Notes: generated from the sequence alone by a model not told the origin. A stretch of DNA of 8,294 nucleotides from Parachlamydiaceae bacterium (GCA_013698165.1 JACCVN010000053.1:1-8294); one strand, 5' to 3'. Counted from the first letter of the stretch, positions 1 to 7,531 are shown. Made by a program: numbers and translations.

Positions 1-1080
1 CTCAGCCCTTTCAGAATTGAATTCCATAGACTTCGAAATTGTCATAGGAGCCTTTGCTCCACCTCTCTGAAGTGAATCGCTCACCGAACGAATAATTAGG
101 TCCTTAAGGACATGTTCTTGCCTAAGACGCACTTCGCGCTTTTGAGGATGCACATTAACATCGAGTAAATTTCCGGGCATTGTCAAATGCAGGACGTAAA
201 TAGGGTGCCTGCCGGTGCTGAGCATCGTTCCATAACCTTCGCGAATGGCATAGCTAACGAGTGGCGATGAAACTGCGCGGCGATTGATGAAAAGATATTG
301 TCCCGTACGATTATGCTTGGTGCTTGCAGGCAACCCTAGAAAGCCTTGGAGAGTGTACTCGCCTGTCATTCCAGTCAAAGGACAGAGTCCACGTGAAAAA
401 TCATTGCCCAAAATCTGCTGTACACGCTCATTCAGGGCTTCTTGAAAACTATCCTTTGGAAATGCCGGAGCGGAAATAATTGTTTCTTGATTACTTATGA
501 GCTGGAATTTTATTTCAGGATTTGCCAGCGCCAAGAGCGTCACAATTCGGCAAATTTCAGCTGCATCATAAGACGGAGATTTTTGAAATTTTCTTCGCAC
601 CGGTACGTTAAAGAAGATCGATTTGACTTCAATTGTAGTCCCCTTGGAGCATTCAACAGGGCAGCATTTGACTATTTTTCCGCCGTCGACAATCACCATG
701 GTCCCTGGTTGATCTTCTATAGCGGTTTCACTGAGACGTGTAAGAAGAGTGAATTTTGAAATTGAAGCAATAGAAGGCATAGCTTCGCCCCGAAACCCCA
801 TAGTGACCAGTGCTTCAATATCATCGACAGCTTTTAATTTTGAAGTTGCATGCCGTTCAAGGCAAAGCAAAGCATCATCGCCATTCATGCCACAGCCATT
901 GTCTGAGATACGGATTAATTGCCGTCCCCCTTCACGTATCTCAATAGTAATTTCTGTTGCGCCAGCATCGATGGAATTTTCAGTGAGCTCTTTTACCACA
1001 GAAGAAGGGTTTTCAATGACCTCTCCTGCAGCAATTTTGTTGATAGTGTCGTCACTCAGGACGCGGATCTTTGAAGACAT
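1..1080 (-). CDS. mutL: DNA mismatch repair protein MutL, N-terminal part (cut by window edge)
   Basis: MutL is the GHKL-family ATPase that links MutS mismatch recognition to strand incision and removal in mismatch repair. The minus-strand frame starts at ATG 1080-1078 and stays open for 360 codons to the left edge, so the C-terminal dimerisation (and possible endonuclease) part is outside the window. Visible motifs: IAAGEV (residues 16-21); KELTENSIDAGA (30-41), with E31 and N35 matching the catalytic Glu and Mg-binding Asn of E. coli MutL (E29, N33); DNGCGM (60-65); ERHATSK (75-81); GFRGEAMPSIAS (95-106); a GTT...FFNVPVRRKF block; and DVNVHPQK (307-314), which holds the conserved lysine of the transducer domain. 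All ATP-binding motifs are intact. The start sits where E. coli MutL starts relative to IAAGE. A weak AGGA lies only three bases upstream of the ATG. Whether it carries the nicking motif of MutL endonucleases cannot be seen here. Confidence 0.97.
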   Translation of the reverse strand, partial: MSSKIRVLSDDTINKIAAGEVIENPSSVVKELTENSIDAGATEITIEIREGGRQLIRISDNGCGMNGDDALLCLERHATSKLKAVDDIEALVTMGFRGEAMPSIASISKFTLLTRLSETAIEDQPGTMVIVDGGKIVKCCPVECSKGTTIEVKSIFFNVPVRRKFQKSPSYDAAEICRIVTLLALANPEIKFQLISNQETIISAPAFPKDSFQEALNERVQQILGNDFSRGLCPLTGMTGEYTLQGFLGLPASTKHNRTGQYLFINRRAVSSPLVSYAIREGYGTMLSTGRHPIYVLHLTMPGNLLDVNVHPQKREVRLRQEHVLKDLIIRSVSDSLQRGGAKAPMTISKSMEFNSERAE

Positions 1081-1128
1081 TTTCCTAAACCATAAATGTA
1101 GTGCATAAATATACAGCCCTTAGCTCAG

Positions 1129-1278
1129 GTCTTTTACGCTTGAAAGAATATTACTACCACAGAGCCCACCGAGAACACAGAGAGAGTCAAGGGCACACTT
1201 TGAGGCATTGGCGCTTATAAATAGCTCTCTGTGTTCTCTGTGGGCTCTGTGGTAGTAATATTCTTTCAAGTAAAAGAC
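1129..1278. repeat. Long inverted-repeat element with 9-base internal periodicity
   Basis: The left core arm (1139-1184) and right core arm (1225-1270) are 46 bases each and complementary with a single mismatch: C at 1170 where the right arm predicts A. Pairing extends outward through GTCTTTTAC (1129-1137) and GTAAAAGAC (1270-1278) if a 2-base bulge (1138-1139) is allowed. The loop is 40 bases (1185-1224). Inside each arm is a three-fold, 9-base pattern, best seen in the right arm on its complement: CCACAGAGC, CCACAGAGA, ACACAGAGA. Purine/C-rich CACAGAG tracts of this kind are, to my recollection, dispersed in several unrelated bacterial genomes, so this is probably a copy of a dispersed repeat; copy number needs the whole genome. 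No target-site duplication is evident at its ends. It lies directly upstream of mutL, so transcription into mutL from further upstream would form a very stable hairpin. Confidence 0.9.
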
Positions 1279-1353
1279 TTGGTCTTATGAAAATTACCTT
1301 GCGAAGCGAACAAATTGAATGGAGCAAAGTCGAAAAGATTATTGTAATACTTT

Positions 1354-1411
1354 CCTTAGCCGCGCTTGCGGTGACAGCAAACGTTTGCTGTCACCGCATT
1401 CGCGGCTTAGG
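1354..1411. repeat. Zero-spacer palindrome, 58 bases
   Basis: The centre (1368-1397) is a perfect 30-base palindrome with no spacer; the axis lies between 1382 and 1383 in AACGTT. Outer arms 1354-1367 and 1398-1411 also pair, with three mismatches, giving 26 of 29 matched positions overall. As RNA it would fold into a long GC-rich stem with a small loop. It starts about 40 bases past the YyaL-family stop on the minus strand, so it could end or protect that mRNA, but no T-run follows on either strand, so it is not a standard Rho-independent terminator. A REP-like intergenic palindrome is the other reading. Confidence 0.88.
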
Positions 1412-1452
1412 ACAATCGCCATGCATCAAATCCTGCTGACCCCTCTCCTCCT

Positions 1453-3531
1453 CTACGCTAATTCCAAAATTGCTTCGCGCATATCTGCGAAAAGAGTAAC
1501 AGGATTTTTGCAAACGCCCTGATGGCAGATGTAGAGAGTTGTTTTACTATTGATAGGGACTTTATCTTTAACGTCAGGAAGGAGCGACTGCAATAGATTG
1601 TCGCCATTGCGTCGCCAAACTATCGATCGATGGGCGATCAAATTGCTAGTGAGAAGCTCAAAAAGCTCATCTTTATATTCTTCCTTATCATTCAAGGAGA
1701 TCACAATTAGAACCGCGTTTTTATCATAATATCGATTGAGGTTCATCAGATGATAGCAGTATCCCGGAGGGTAGTTGTCGACAAGCTCTTCTACGGCTTT
1801 TAACACTTCTTCGGCATCTTCTAAAAAGCGTTCTTCTCCCGTCAATTGATATAATTTTAACAAATTTTCACATTGGATCGCATTGCCCGAGGGCTCGGCA
1901 CCATCGGAAAACTGGCACCTGCGTAGAATAATATTTTCCTCATGACCGCTTGTTTGGAAATAGGCACCTTTCTCGCTTTTAAAATTGCTCTGGACAATTT
2001 CATTCAGCTGCAAAGCCCATTCCAGCCATTCAACACCGGCATCTGCTTCAAAGAGAGCGAGAAGTCCCCGGCATAAAAAAGCATACTCTTCAAGGCTTGC
2101 TTCATAGAGAGCTTCCCCATCACGCCAGCGGCGAAGGAGCAATCCATTATGCCAAAGATGGGTTTTGAGGAAACTTGCAGAGCGTTTAGCAGCTTGAAGA
2201 TACTTTTGATTTTCTTCGCCATTGGTAGCCAAGGCCATTGAATAGATCATTAGGCCATTCCAGGAGCTTAGGATCTTATCATCTTTGAATGGATGAATCC
2301 GCTGCTGCCGAGCTTGCCATAGAACTTGGCGTTGCAAGCTGAGTAAAGATTCTAAATCATTGCGGTCCACCCCTTTCTTACGCGCAAACTCTTCTTCTGG
2401 GATGACCGTATGCAGTATATTGCGACCTTCAAAATTTCCGGCTTGTGTAATATCGTAATATTCGCAAAATAAGGCACTTTCTTTTTTCCCGAGAAGGGCC
2501 TCAACTTCTTTAAGCTGCCAGGTATAGAAATACCCTTCATGACCTTCAGAATCGGCGTCTTCAGCAGAATAAAATCCACCTTCAGGATGCGTCATCTCAC
2601 GCAGAACATAATTTAAAACTTCTTCGGCAATGTGACGATAGGTCATTTTTTTAGTGGCTTGCCAGGCTTCTAGATAAGCCTGCGCTAGAAGCGCATTGTC
2701 ATAGAGCATTTTCTCAAAATGAGGTAGAAACCATCGTTCATCGACGCTATAACGGGAGAATCCTCCGCCTAGATGGTCGTAGATCCCCCCTCTATGCATC
2801 ATTTCGAGAGTACGTTCGACATAAAAAAGAGCGCGGCTATCTTTTCTTGTGGCGGCATAGCGAAGAATAAAGTTCATCTGGTAGCCCACAGGAAACTTCG
2901 GAGCGCTCTTCATGCCCCCGTAGATGGAATCTGCCATTTTAAAAAGCATTTCTGCAGAATCGTCGATCAGTTCCTTTTCGGGCAGGTCTTCACCTTGCGT
3001 CAATATATTGCTATGAAAGACCTCAACAATTTTTTCTGCTTGCTCTTCAATCCGGTCTCGTTCAGGGCTATGCCACACCTGTTGTATGCGCACAACAAGC
3101 TCTATCAACCCCATCAATCCATGAGAGGAACGCAATGGCAAATAAGTAGCAGCAAAAATTGGCTGCAGATCTGGAGTAAGTATAACATTTAAGGGCCAGC
3201 CGGCAGTACCTGCCATCATACTTTGAGCAAATTCCATATATAGGGAATCCACTTCAGGGAGCTCTTCACGGTCGACTTTAATGTTTATGAAAGCATCGTT
3301 CATGAGCTTGGCAACTTCAAAATTTTCGAAGGATTCGCGCTCCATGACATGACACCAGTGGCAAGTGGCGTAGCCGATTGAAAGAAAAATAGGCCTATCG
3401 AGCTCTTTGGCAGCTTGAAAAGCCTCATTGCCCCAAGGATACCAATCTACCGGATTGTGAGCATGCTGCAATAAATAAGGGGATTTTTCCCTCGCCAATC
3501 GATTTGTGCTTGGGAGCTGCTCATCGGACAT
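1453..3531 (-). CDS. yyaL: YyaL/SPATA20 (DUF255) family protein: thioredoxin-like domain plus alpha/alpha-barrel domain
   Basis: A complete 692-residue member of the family that includes B. subtilis YyaL and human SPATA20, within the usual 650-750 residue range. The N-terminal thioredoxin-like part contains SPYLLQHAHNPVDWYPW (17-33) and GYATCHWCHVME (53-64), giving a C57-H-W-C60 redox-type motif, followed by KVDREELPEVD and GWPLNV. The C-terminal part resembles an (alpha/alpha)6 barrel of glycosidase/epimerase type. It has DHLGGGFSRYSVDERW (about 252-267), PHFEKMLYDNA (about 269-280), SAEDADSEGHEGYFY (about 325-339), DDKILSSWNGL (about 420) and DGAEPSGNA (about 545). A second cysteine pair, C669 and C674, lies near the end, as is usual for the family. 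No signal peptide is visible, so it is probably cytoplasmic. The biochemical role of the family is not established; a thiol redox or sugar-related activity is only suggested by the folds. The ATG directly follows the TAG of the TPR gene, and a purine-rich AAAGAGAG seven bases before the ATG may serve as its ribosome binding site. Confidence 0.95.
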   Translation of the reverse strand: MSDEQLPSTNRLAREKSPYLLQHAHNPVDWYPWGNEAFQAAKELDRPIFLSIGYATCHWCHVMERESFENFEVAKLMNDAFINIKVDREELPEVDSLYMEFAQSMMAGTAGWPLNVILTPDLQPIFAATYLPLRSSHGLMGLIELVVRIQQVWHSPERDRIEEQAEKIVEVFHSNILTQGEDLPEKELIDDSAEMLFKMADSIYGGMKSAPKFPVGYQMNFILRYAATRKDSRALFYVERTLEMMHRGGIYDHLGGGFSRYSVDERWFLPHFEKMLYDNALLAQAYLEAWQATKKMTYRHIAEEVLNYVLREMTHPEGGFYSAEDADSEGHEGYFYTWQLKEVEALLGKKESALFCEYYDITQAGNFEGRNILHTVIPEEEFARKKGVDRNDLESLLSLQRQVLWQARQQRIHPFKDDKILSSWNGLMIYSMALATNGEENQKYLQAAKRSASFLKTHLWHNGLLLRRWRDGEALYEASLEEYAFLCRGLLALFEADAGVEWLEWALQLNEIVQSNFKSEKGAYFQTSGHEENIILRRCQFSDGAEPSGNAIQCENLLKLYQLTGEERFLEDAEEVLKAVEELVDNYPPGYCYHLMNLNRYYDKNAVLIVISLNDKEEYKDELFELLTSNLIAHRSIVWRRNGDNLLQSLLPDVKDKVPINSKTTLYICHQGVCKNPVTLFADMREAILELA

Positions 3532-5604
3532 CTAAAGCTCTCTTTCTTTGTTGGCTTGGAATATTTGAAATGCGCTAGTCTGACGCAGATTTTCTAGCCA
3601 TTCGTCTTGTAATATCTCTTCTATCGAAGGCAATACATTATTGACATCTGCTTTTTCAAGATAGTAAATTCCAGCACCAACATTTTCAGTCAAAGAATAG
3701 AGACAAGCCAAAGCGTAGTAGGATTGTGAACAGCCAAGGCTTTGGGCGTGCATTAACTTGATTTCTGCTTGCTCGAAATACGACTGGCTTTTAGTCGGCA
3801 AGGCAGGATCGTCGATTAAATGAGCGAGATGGAGCAGAGTCATTCCAAACTCATGCCAGGCCATTTCATCTTCATTGTCTAAATTTAAAAGAATTTGAAA
3901 CTGTTCAGCAGCACGATGAAAACAGTCGACGTCCATGACGAGCTCTCCAAGGTGTGAGAAAGCCAAGGCTAAATTATAGCGGGCATGAATATATTCGGGA
4001 TCAATTGTTAGCACATTTGACAGGGCTTCGATTGCCTTTTCATAATAATGGACATCATCGTAATAGTCTCCCAAAAAGTCCATGGCGCAGCCATAGTTAT
4101 AGAGTAGCTCAGGATCTGCAGGGTGGGATGAAGAGGCATCTTGAAGGCTTAGTGCTTTCTGAAACTTTTCTACAGCTCCTTCGATGTGTATTTTATCATT
4201 TGTTAATTCAGCCATACGCATCAAGGCAACGCCCCAATCATTCCAGCATTGTGGGGATTTCGCGGCTCCAAGATCGATAGCTTTTGCAAAATGAACCGAG
4301 GCTTTTTCAACAATATGATGGTCGCTATTCAATTCGCCAATCGAGAACAAGCTTAAACCCATACCATGCCATAGAGCTGGAAACTGACTATTAATCGTAA
4401 TGCCATGTTGGAATTTTTCTATGGCTAGGTGATAGTAGCGTTCATCACTAAAATAACGACCCAGCTCATTAAGGCAGATCCCATAAAGATGCCAGGTATC
4501 ACAGCTTTCAGGATGCATTTCTAAGCTAAGAGCAAGCTGCCTTTCCGCTGCTTTAAGTAATTGCACATCTTCAGTCAATGAACCAAGGAACATAAATGCC
4601 TCGCCCCAGTGACGATATATCCGCGGATGATTAGGTTCTAAATCACTAGCTTTAGAAAATTTTATGACACTTTCCTGCAAACTTTTGGCATCGCCATTTT
4701 GTTTGCCATATTCACATTCAAGATTCCCCCAATTAAGCCAGATCTTATAATTCGTATTATCAAGTTTCGCAGCGTTTTCAAAACTTGATTTTGCGAAATC
4801 AAAATCCAGAAGCGAACCCTTATCTTCAAATATATGCATATAGCAAAGCGCAATGGAATGCCAACTTTCACTGCAATCATGGGAAAGTTTGATCGATTTA
4901 AGGTAAAATTCCGCAGCTTCGCCGTAAAGATCAAACCTATCAAGAAGGTCTGCCAACTCAAAGAGCACATCTCCATAGTCTTTCCAGAATCCTGGAAGAT
5001 TCAAACCTTTTTCGGCTGCAAGACGATATTTATCAAGCGCTTCGTGAAAATCAATCACCTCACCGTAAATTTTGCCGGCAAGAAAATAAGAGCGGCCATA
5101 GAGCCATAAAAATTGCGCTAAGAGATTGGGAGCAAGTGTGGGAGCCAAGGAAAAAAGTAATTGGCATTTTTCTTTGGCGGCTTGGAAGTAACCGACTTCG
5201 CCCAACAATTCCCCTTTTTGCAACAATAATTTGATCAGAGCGACCCAAACATCGACATCGACCTTTTCTGAGGATAGAGAAATCGATCGGTTATAACTTT
5301 CAAGGGCACTGCGTAAAAAACCCATGTTTGAGTCTTGAGAGGCGTAAACATTTCCTAACAGGTAAAAGACTTTAGGGCTATGCGACGCGATTTCAGCCGC
5401 CTTTTCAAAAAATAAAAGCGCCTCTGCATCTCCCTGACCAAGCAATTTTTGCCCTTTAGTAATTAATAACTCGGCTAAAAGCTCTTTATCAGTACCTTTC
5501 AGCGGCTGCCAAATACTCGGATCGCTGATAGACTCTAGAGATTCCAATGTCTGGTTCTTTACCAAGTCTTTCAAATTAAACAGAGGATGAGAAGAATCTT
5601 TCAT
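3532..5604 (-). CDS. Large tetratricopeptide (TPR) repeat protein, about 14 units of 41 residues
   Basis: A complete 690-residue protein made almost entirely of TPR-like helical pairs. Canonical TPRs are 34 residues; here the unit is mostly 40-43. It follows a pattern of W/Y-x-x-x/W-G in helix A, then an acidic insert such as L-x-x-D, then A-x-x-x-F-x-x-A in helix B and a short L-D-P-like turn. Example starts are DTWHLYGICLNELG, ALWHGMGLSLFSIG, QCWNDWGVALMRMA and MAWHEFGMTLLHLA. I count about 14 units from residue 80 or so to the C-terminus. The last (ALACLYSLTENVGAGIYYLEKA) is shorter and is followed by an acidic tail ending in EREL. No signal peptide, transmembrane segment or catalytic domain is visible, so it is probably a cytoplasmic scaffold or adaptor; the partner cannot be named from sequence. 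The start codon has no good Shine-Dalgarno (AAGG lies 13 bases upstream), but a TATACT 8 bases before it could give a nearly leaderless mRNA. It is the first gene of a two-gene operon with the YyaL-family gene. Confidence 0.93.
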   Translation of the reverse strand: MKDSSHPLFNLKDLVKNQTLESLESISDPSIWQPLKGTDKELLAELLITKGQKLLGQGDAEALLFFEKAAEIASHSPKVFYLLGNVYASQDSNMGFLRSALESYNRSISLSSEKVDVDVWVALIKLLLQKGELLGEVGYFQAAKEKCQLLFSLAPTLAPNLLAQFLWLYGRSYFLAGKIYGEVIDFHEALDKYRLAAEKGLNLPGFWKDYGDVLFELADLLDRFDLYGEAAEFYLKSIKLSHDCSESWHSIALCYMHIFEDKGSLLDFDFAKSSFENAAKLDNTNYKIWLNWGNLECEYGKQNGDAKSLQESVIKFSKASDLEPNHPRIYRHWGEAFMFLGSLTEDVQLLKAAERQLALSLEMHPESCDTWHLYGICLNELGRYFSDERYYHLAIEKFQHGITINSQFPALWHGMGLSLFSIGELNSDHHIVEKASVHFAKAIDLGAAKSPQCWNDWGVALMRMAELTNDKIHIEGAVEKFQKALSLQDASSSHPADPELLYNYGCAMDFLGDYYDDVHYYEKAIEALSNVLTIDPEYIHARYNLALAFSHLGELVMDVDCFHRAAEQFQILLNLDNEDEMAWHEFGMTLLHLAHLIDDPALPTKSQSYFEQAEIKLMHAQSLGCSQSYYALACLYSLTENVGAGIYYLEKADVNNVLPSIEEILQDEWLENLRQTSAFQIFQANKEREL

Positions 5605-5633
5605 AATATTAAGTATACCTTGTGAATATTAAG
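5605..5633. repeat. AATATTAAG direct repeat, 20-base spacing
   Basis: AATATTAAG occurs at 5605-5613 and again at 5625-5633. The 20-base spacing is about two helical turns, so both copies would face the same side of the DNA. The first copy abuts the TPR start codon. It could be a tandem regulator site, but in such AT-rich DNA a chance match is possible. Confidence 0.5.
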
Positions 5634-5695
5634 ATTAAGGGTATACTATATTGGTTTTTATATCAACCTAGTACACTGTAAATGTAAGATGAACC

Positions 5696-5699
5696 GGAG
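5696..5699 (+). promoter_or_regulatory. Ribosome binding site of uvrC
   Basis: GGAG eight bases upstream of the ATG at 5708. It is well spaced and supports this ATG as the start, which also gives the usual short N-terminal lead before the GIY-YIG domain. Confidence 0.75.
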
Positions 5700-5707
5700 T
5701 TTCATTT

Positions 5708-7531
5708 ATGCCCTTTGACCCTAAAAAACTTGAGGCTTATCCTATTCAGCCCGGAGTTTATATGATGAAGGGTGCAAATGGCCATATTCTCTATGTCGGG
5801 AAAGCTAACAATCTGCGCCAAAGGTTAAGACAATACTTTCTTCCGGGCGGTGATGGCCGCTTCATGGTTCCTTTTCTGATTCAAATTGTTGAACAGATTG
5901 ACCTTATTGTTGTCGGTTCCGAAAAAGAAGCTCTCCTGCTAGAAAATACTTTAATTAAAAAGCATAAACCAAAATTCAATGCTCTCCTTAAAGACGATAA
6001 AAGTTATATCGCATTGAGGATCACACATAAACATCGCTGGCCTGTATTGCAACTTTGGCGTTACAAAGGAAAACCGGAAGCCAGTGCCCTCTATTTTGGT
6101 CCTTATACAAGTGCTTTGGCAGCTAGAGCGACCTTTGATCTTTTAAATCGGCTTTTCCCTCTCCGTCAATGCTCTGACCAAGAGTTTGCCAGACGTATAC
6201 GCCCCTGCATCCTTTATGATATGAAACGCTGCCTCGCCCCTTGTGTTGAAAAATGCACTCCTGAAGAGTATAATGACAATGTTCAACGCAACATCCGGTT
6301 TCTGCGCGGCCAAGATAAAGAAATCCGGGAAGAGCTCTATAAAGAAATGCATAAAGAAGCGGATCTCCTGCACTTTGAAAAAGCAGCAGAAATATTAACA
6401 GTCATTCGTCAAATTGAGCAAACAATTGAAACGCAAAAGGTCTCAAAACCTCTTGGGATTGACTGCGATGCAATTGCCATATTCCGTCACAGCGACGATG
6501 CAGTCATCTTTCAACTAAATTTTCGCGGTGGCTCTCTGACGGGATCTCGACATTTTAATTTCTCCAATATTGCAGAAAACGATGTTGAACTTTTAGAATC
6601 TTTTCTACTTCAACACTATGAATCGATGCAGGAGCTCCCCCACGAAATTCTTTTGCCGATCGAATTTGAAAACGGTCCAATTATTTCTGAAATTCTATCA
6701 AAAGATAAACCCAGGAAAGCCTTAATTTACGCGCCAAAAAAAGGTGAGAAAAAAGCTCTCGTAGAAATGGCATTAAATAATGCCGAGGTCACTTATAAGA
6801 AGGAAAAAGACCAGAAGTATCTGCAGGAAAAAACTCTTGGTGAAATGCAGGAAAAGCTTCATTTAAAAAACTTCCCTCGACGGATCGAATGTTTTGACAA
6901 TTCCCACCTCTCTGGCGATGAGCCAGTCTCTTCACTAGTTGCCTTTACTGATGGAAAAAAAGATACCAGCCGCTACCGCAAGTATAAAATTAAAGAAGCT
7001 ACTCCTGGCGATGATTACGGCGCAATGCGCGAAGTTTTGTCTCGCCGCTGCTTAAAAGGTCTTGTAGAAAACGATTTGCCCGACTTAATTATCATCGATG
7101 GCGGTAAAGGGCACTTGAACGCAGTTTTAGCAATTCTATCCTCTCTCAATATCGTTACAGTGGATGTCATCGGTGTGGCCAAAGAAGAAGGTAGGCACGA
7201 TAAAGGCAGTACCGCTGAGCAGATCTTTATACCAAACATTAAAGATCCGATCCATTTCCGTTCTGGTTCCCCTGTCCTGCTACTATTTCAAAAGATCCGC
7301 GATGAAGCACATCGTTCTGCAATTACCTTCCACCGCAACCGCAGAAGCAAAAAAATCATTAGAAGCGCTCTCGATGATATTGCAGGCATTGGTCCCAAAA
7401 AACGCAAATTGCTGCTTACTCATTTTGGCAGTATCAAAAGAATCAAAGAAGCTACCGAAGAGGACTTAAAAGCCCTTAAAGGGCTTTCCGGCAGCAACAT
7501 CAAGGCGCTTTTCGATCATTTTAAAGATTAA
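5708..7531 (+). CDS. uvrC: UvrABC system protein C (excinuclease subunit C)
   Basis: UvrC makes the dual incisions 3' and 5' of a lesion bound by UvrB in nucleotide excision repair. The protein is complete at 607 residues (E. coli UvrC is 610). The N-terminal GIY-YIG nuclease has PGVYMMK (15-21) and ILYVGKANNLRQRL (27-40). Four cysteines, C155, C167, C175 and C179, keep the exact spacing of the 4Fe-4S ligands known in E. coli UvrC. A UVR (UvrB-binding) helical hairpin spans about 205-240. The RNase H-like 5' nuclease has ECFDNSH (394-400, catalytic D397), PGDDYGAM (433-440), IIDGGKGHL (462-470) and RDEAHR (531-536, H535), so its catalytic residues are intact. Two helix-hairpin-helix motifs follow (about 553-607), including IAGIGPKKRKLLLTHFG. 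The gene stands alone on the plus strand. It ends 31 bases from the stop of the convergent gene, with no clear terminator between them. Confidence 0.98.
   Translation: MPFDPKKLEAYPIQPGVYMMKGANGHILYVGKANNLRQRLRQYFLPGGDGRFMVPFLIQIVEQIDLIVVGSEKEALLLENTLIKKHKPKFNALLKDDKSYIALRITHKHRWPVLQLWRYKGKPEASALYFGPYTSALAARATFDLLNRLFPLRQCSDQEFARRIRPCILYDMKRCLAPCVEKCTPEEYNDNVQRNIRFLRGQDKEIREELYKEMHKEADLLHFEKAAEILTVIRQIEQTIETQKVSKPLGIDCDAIAIFRHSDDAVIFQLNFRGGSLTGSRHFNFSNIAENDVELLESFLLQHYESMQELPHEILLPIEFENGPIISEILSKDKPRKALIYAPKKGEKKALVEMALNNAEVTYKKEKDQKYLQEKTLGEMQEKLHLKNFPRRIECFDNSHLSGDEPVSSLVAFTDGKKDTSRYRKYKIKEATPGDDYGAMREVLSRRCLKGLVENDLPDLIIIDGGKGHLNAVLAILSSLNIVTVDVIGVAKEEGRHDKGSTAEQIFIPNIKDPIHFRSGSPVLLLFQKIRDEAHRSAITFHRNRRSKKIIRSALDDIAGIGPKKRKLLLTHFGSIKRIKEATEEDLKALKGLSGSNIKALFDHFKD

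Larger units (their letters stand above)
1081..1452. other. 372-base intergenic region with two large inverted repeats
   Basis: This gap separates the stop of the YyaL-family gene from the start of mutL, both on the minus strand. About half of it is occupied by two palindromic structures, at 1129-1278 and 1354-1411, listed separately. I see no tRNA, no recognisable riboswitch and no convincing gene. A 50-codon plus-strand frame (1287-1439) exists, but it reads through the second palindrome and has no ribosome binding site. The promoter of mutL must lie here or further upstream. On the minus strand a TATATT at about 1108-1113 could be a -10 element, but I find no good -35 partner. Confidence 0.85.
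5605..5707. promoter_or_regulatory. Divergent intergenic region between the TPR gene and uvrC
   Basis: This 103-base AT-rich gap must hold promoters for both the minus-strand TPR operon and plus-strand uvrC. For the TPR operon, -10-like hexamers on the minus strand are TATACT (5617-5612) and TATAGT (5650-5645). For uvrC, TACACT (5672-5677) with TTGGTT (5651-5656) 15 bases upstream, or TAAGAT (5685-5690), are candidates. None has an ideal -35, so exact start sites are uncertain. The region also contains a dyad, AGTATACC (5612-5619) and GGTATACT (5640-5647), and a 20-base-spaced direct repeat listed separately; both overlap the presumed TPR-operon promoter. Confidence 0.6.

Noticed and set aside
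442..1108. Two plus-strand frames (442-759 and 749-1108) opposite mutL
   Set aside because: They are antisense shadows. The minus strand over the same bases encodes MutL with all its ATPase motifs.
1129..1278. The inverted repeat as a CRISPR fragment or an insertion sequence
   Set aside because: There are no regularly spaced direct repeats with unique spacers, the 40-base loop cannot encode a transposase, and no target duplication is visible.
1319..1522. A 67-codon plus-strand frame across the second palindrome
   Set aside because: It overlaps the 3' end of the YyaL-family gene, lacks a ribosome binding site, and part of its sequence comes from the palindrome, which encodes similar residues on both strands.
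7469..7487. AAAGCCCTT and AAGGGCTTT, a tight inverted repeat near the end of uvrC, as a terminator
   Set aside because: The spacer is one base, it lies inside the coding sequence for KALKGL about 40 bases before the stop, and no T-run follows; it is probably a coding coincidence.
5708..7531. A catalytic change in UvrC at ECFDNSH, where E. coli has ECFDISH
   Set aside because: The catalytic aspartate (D397) is kept; only the next residue differs, and all other nuclease residues are present, so loss of function is not indicated.
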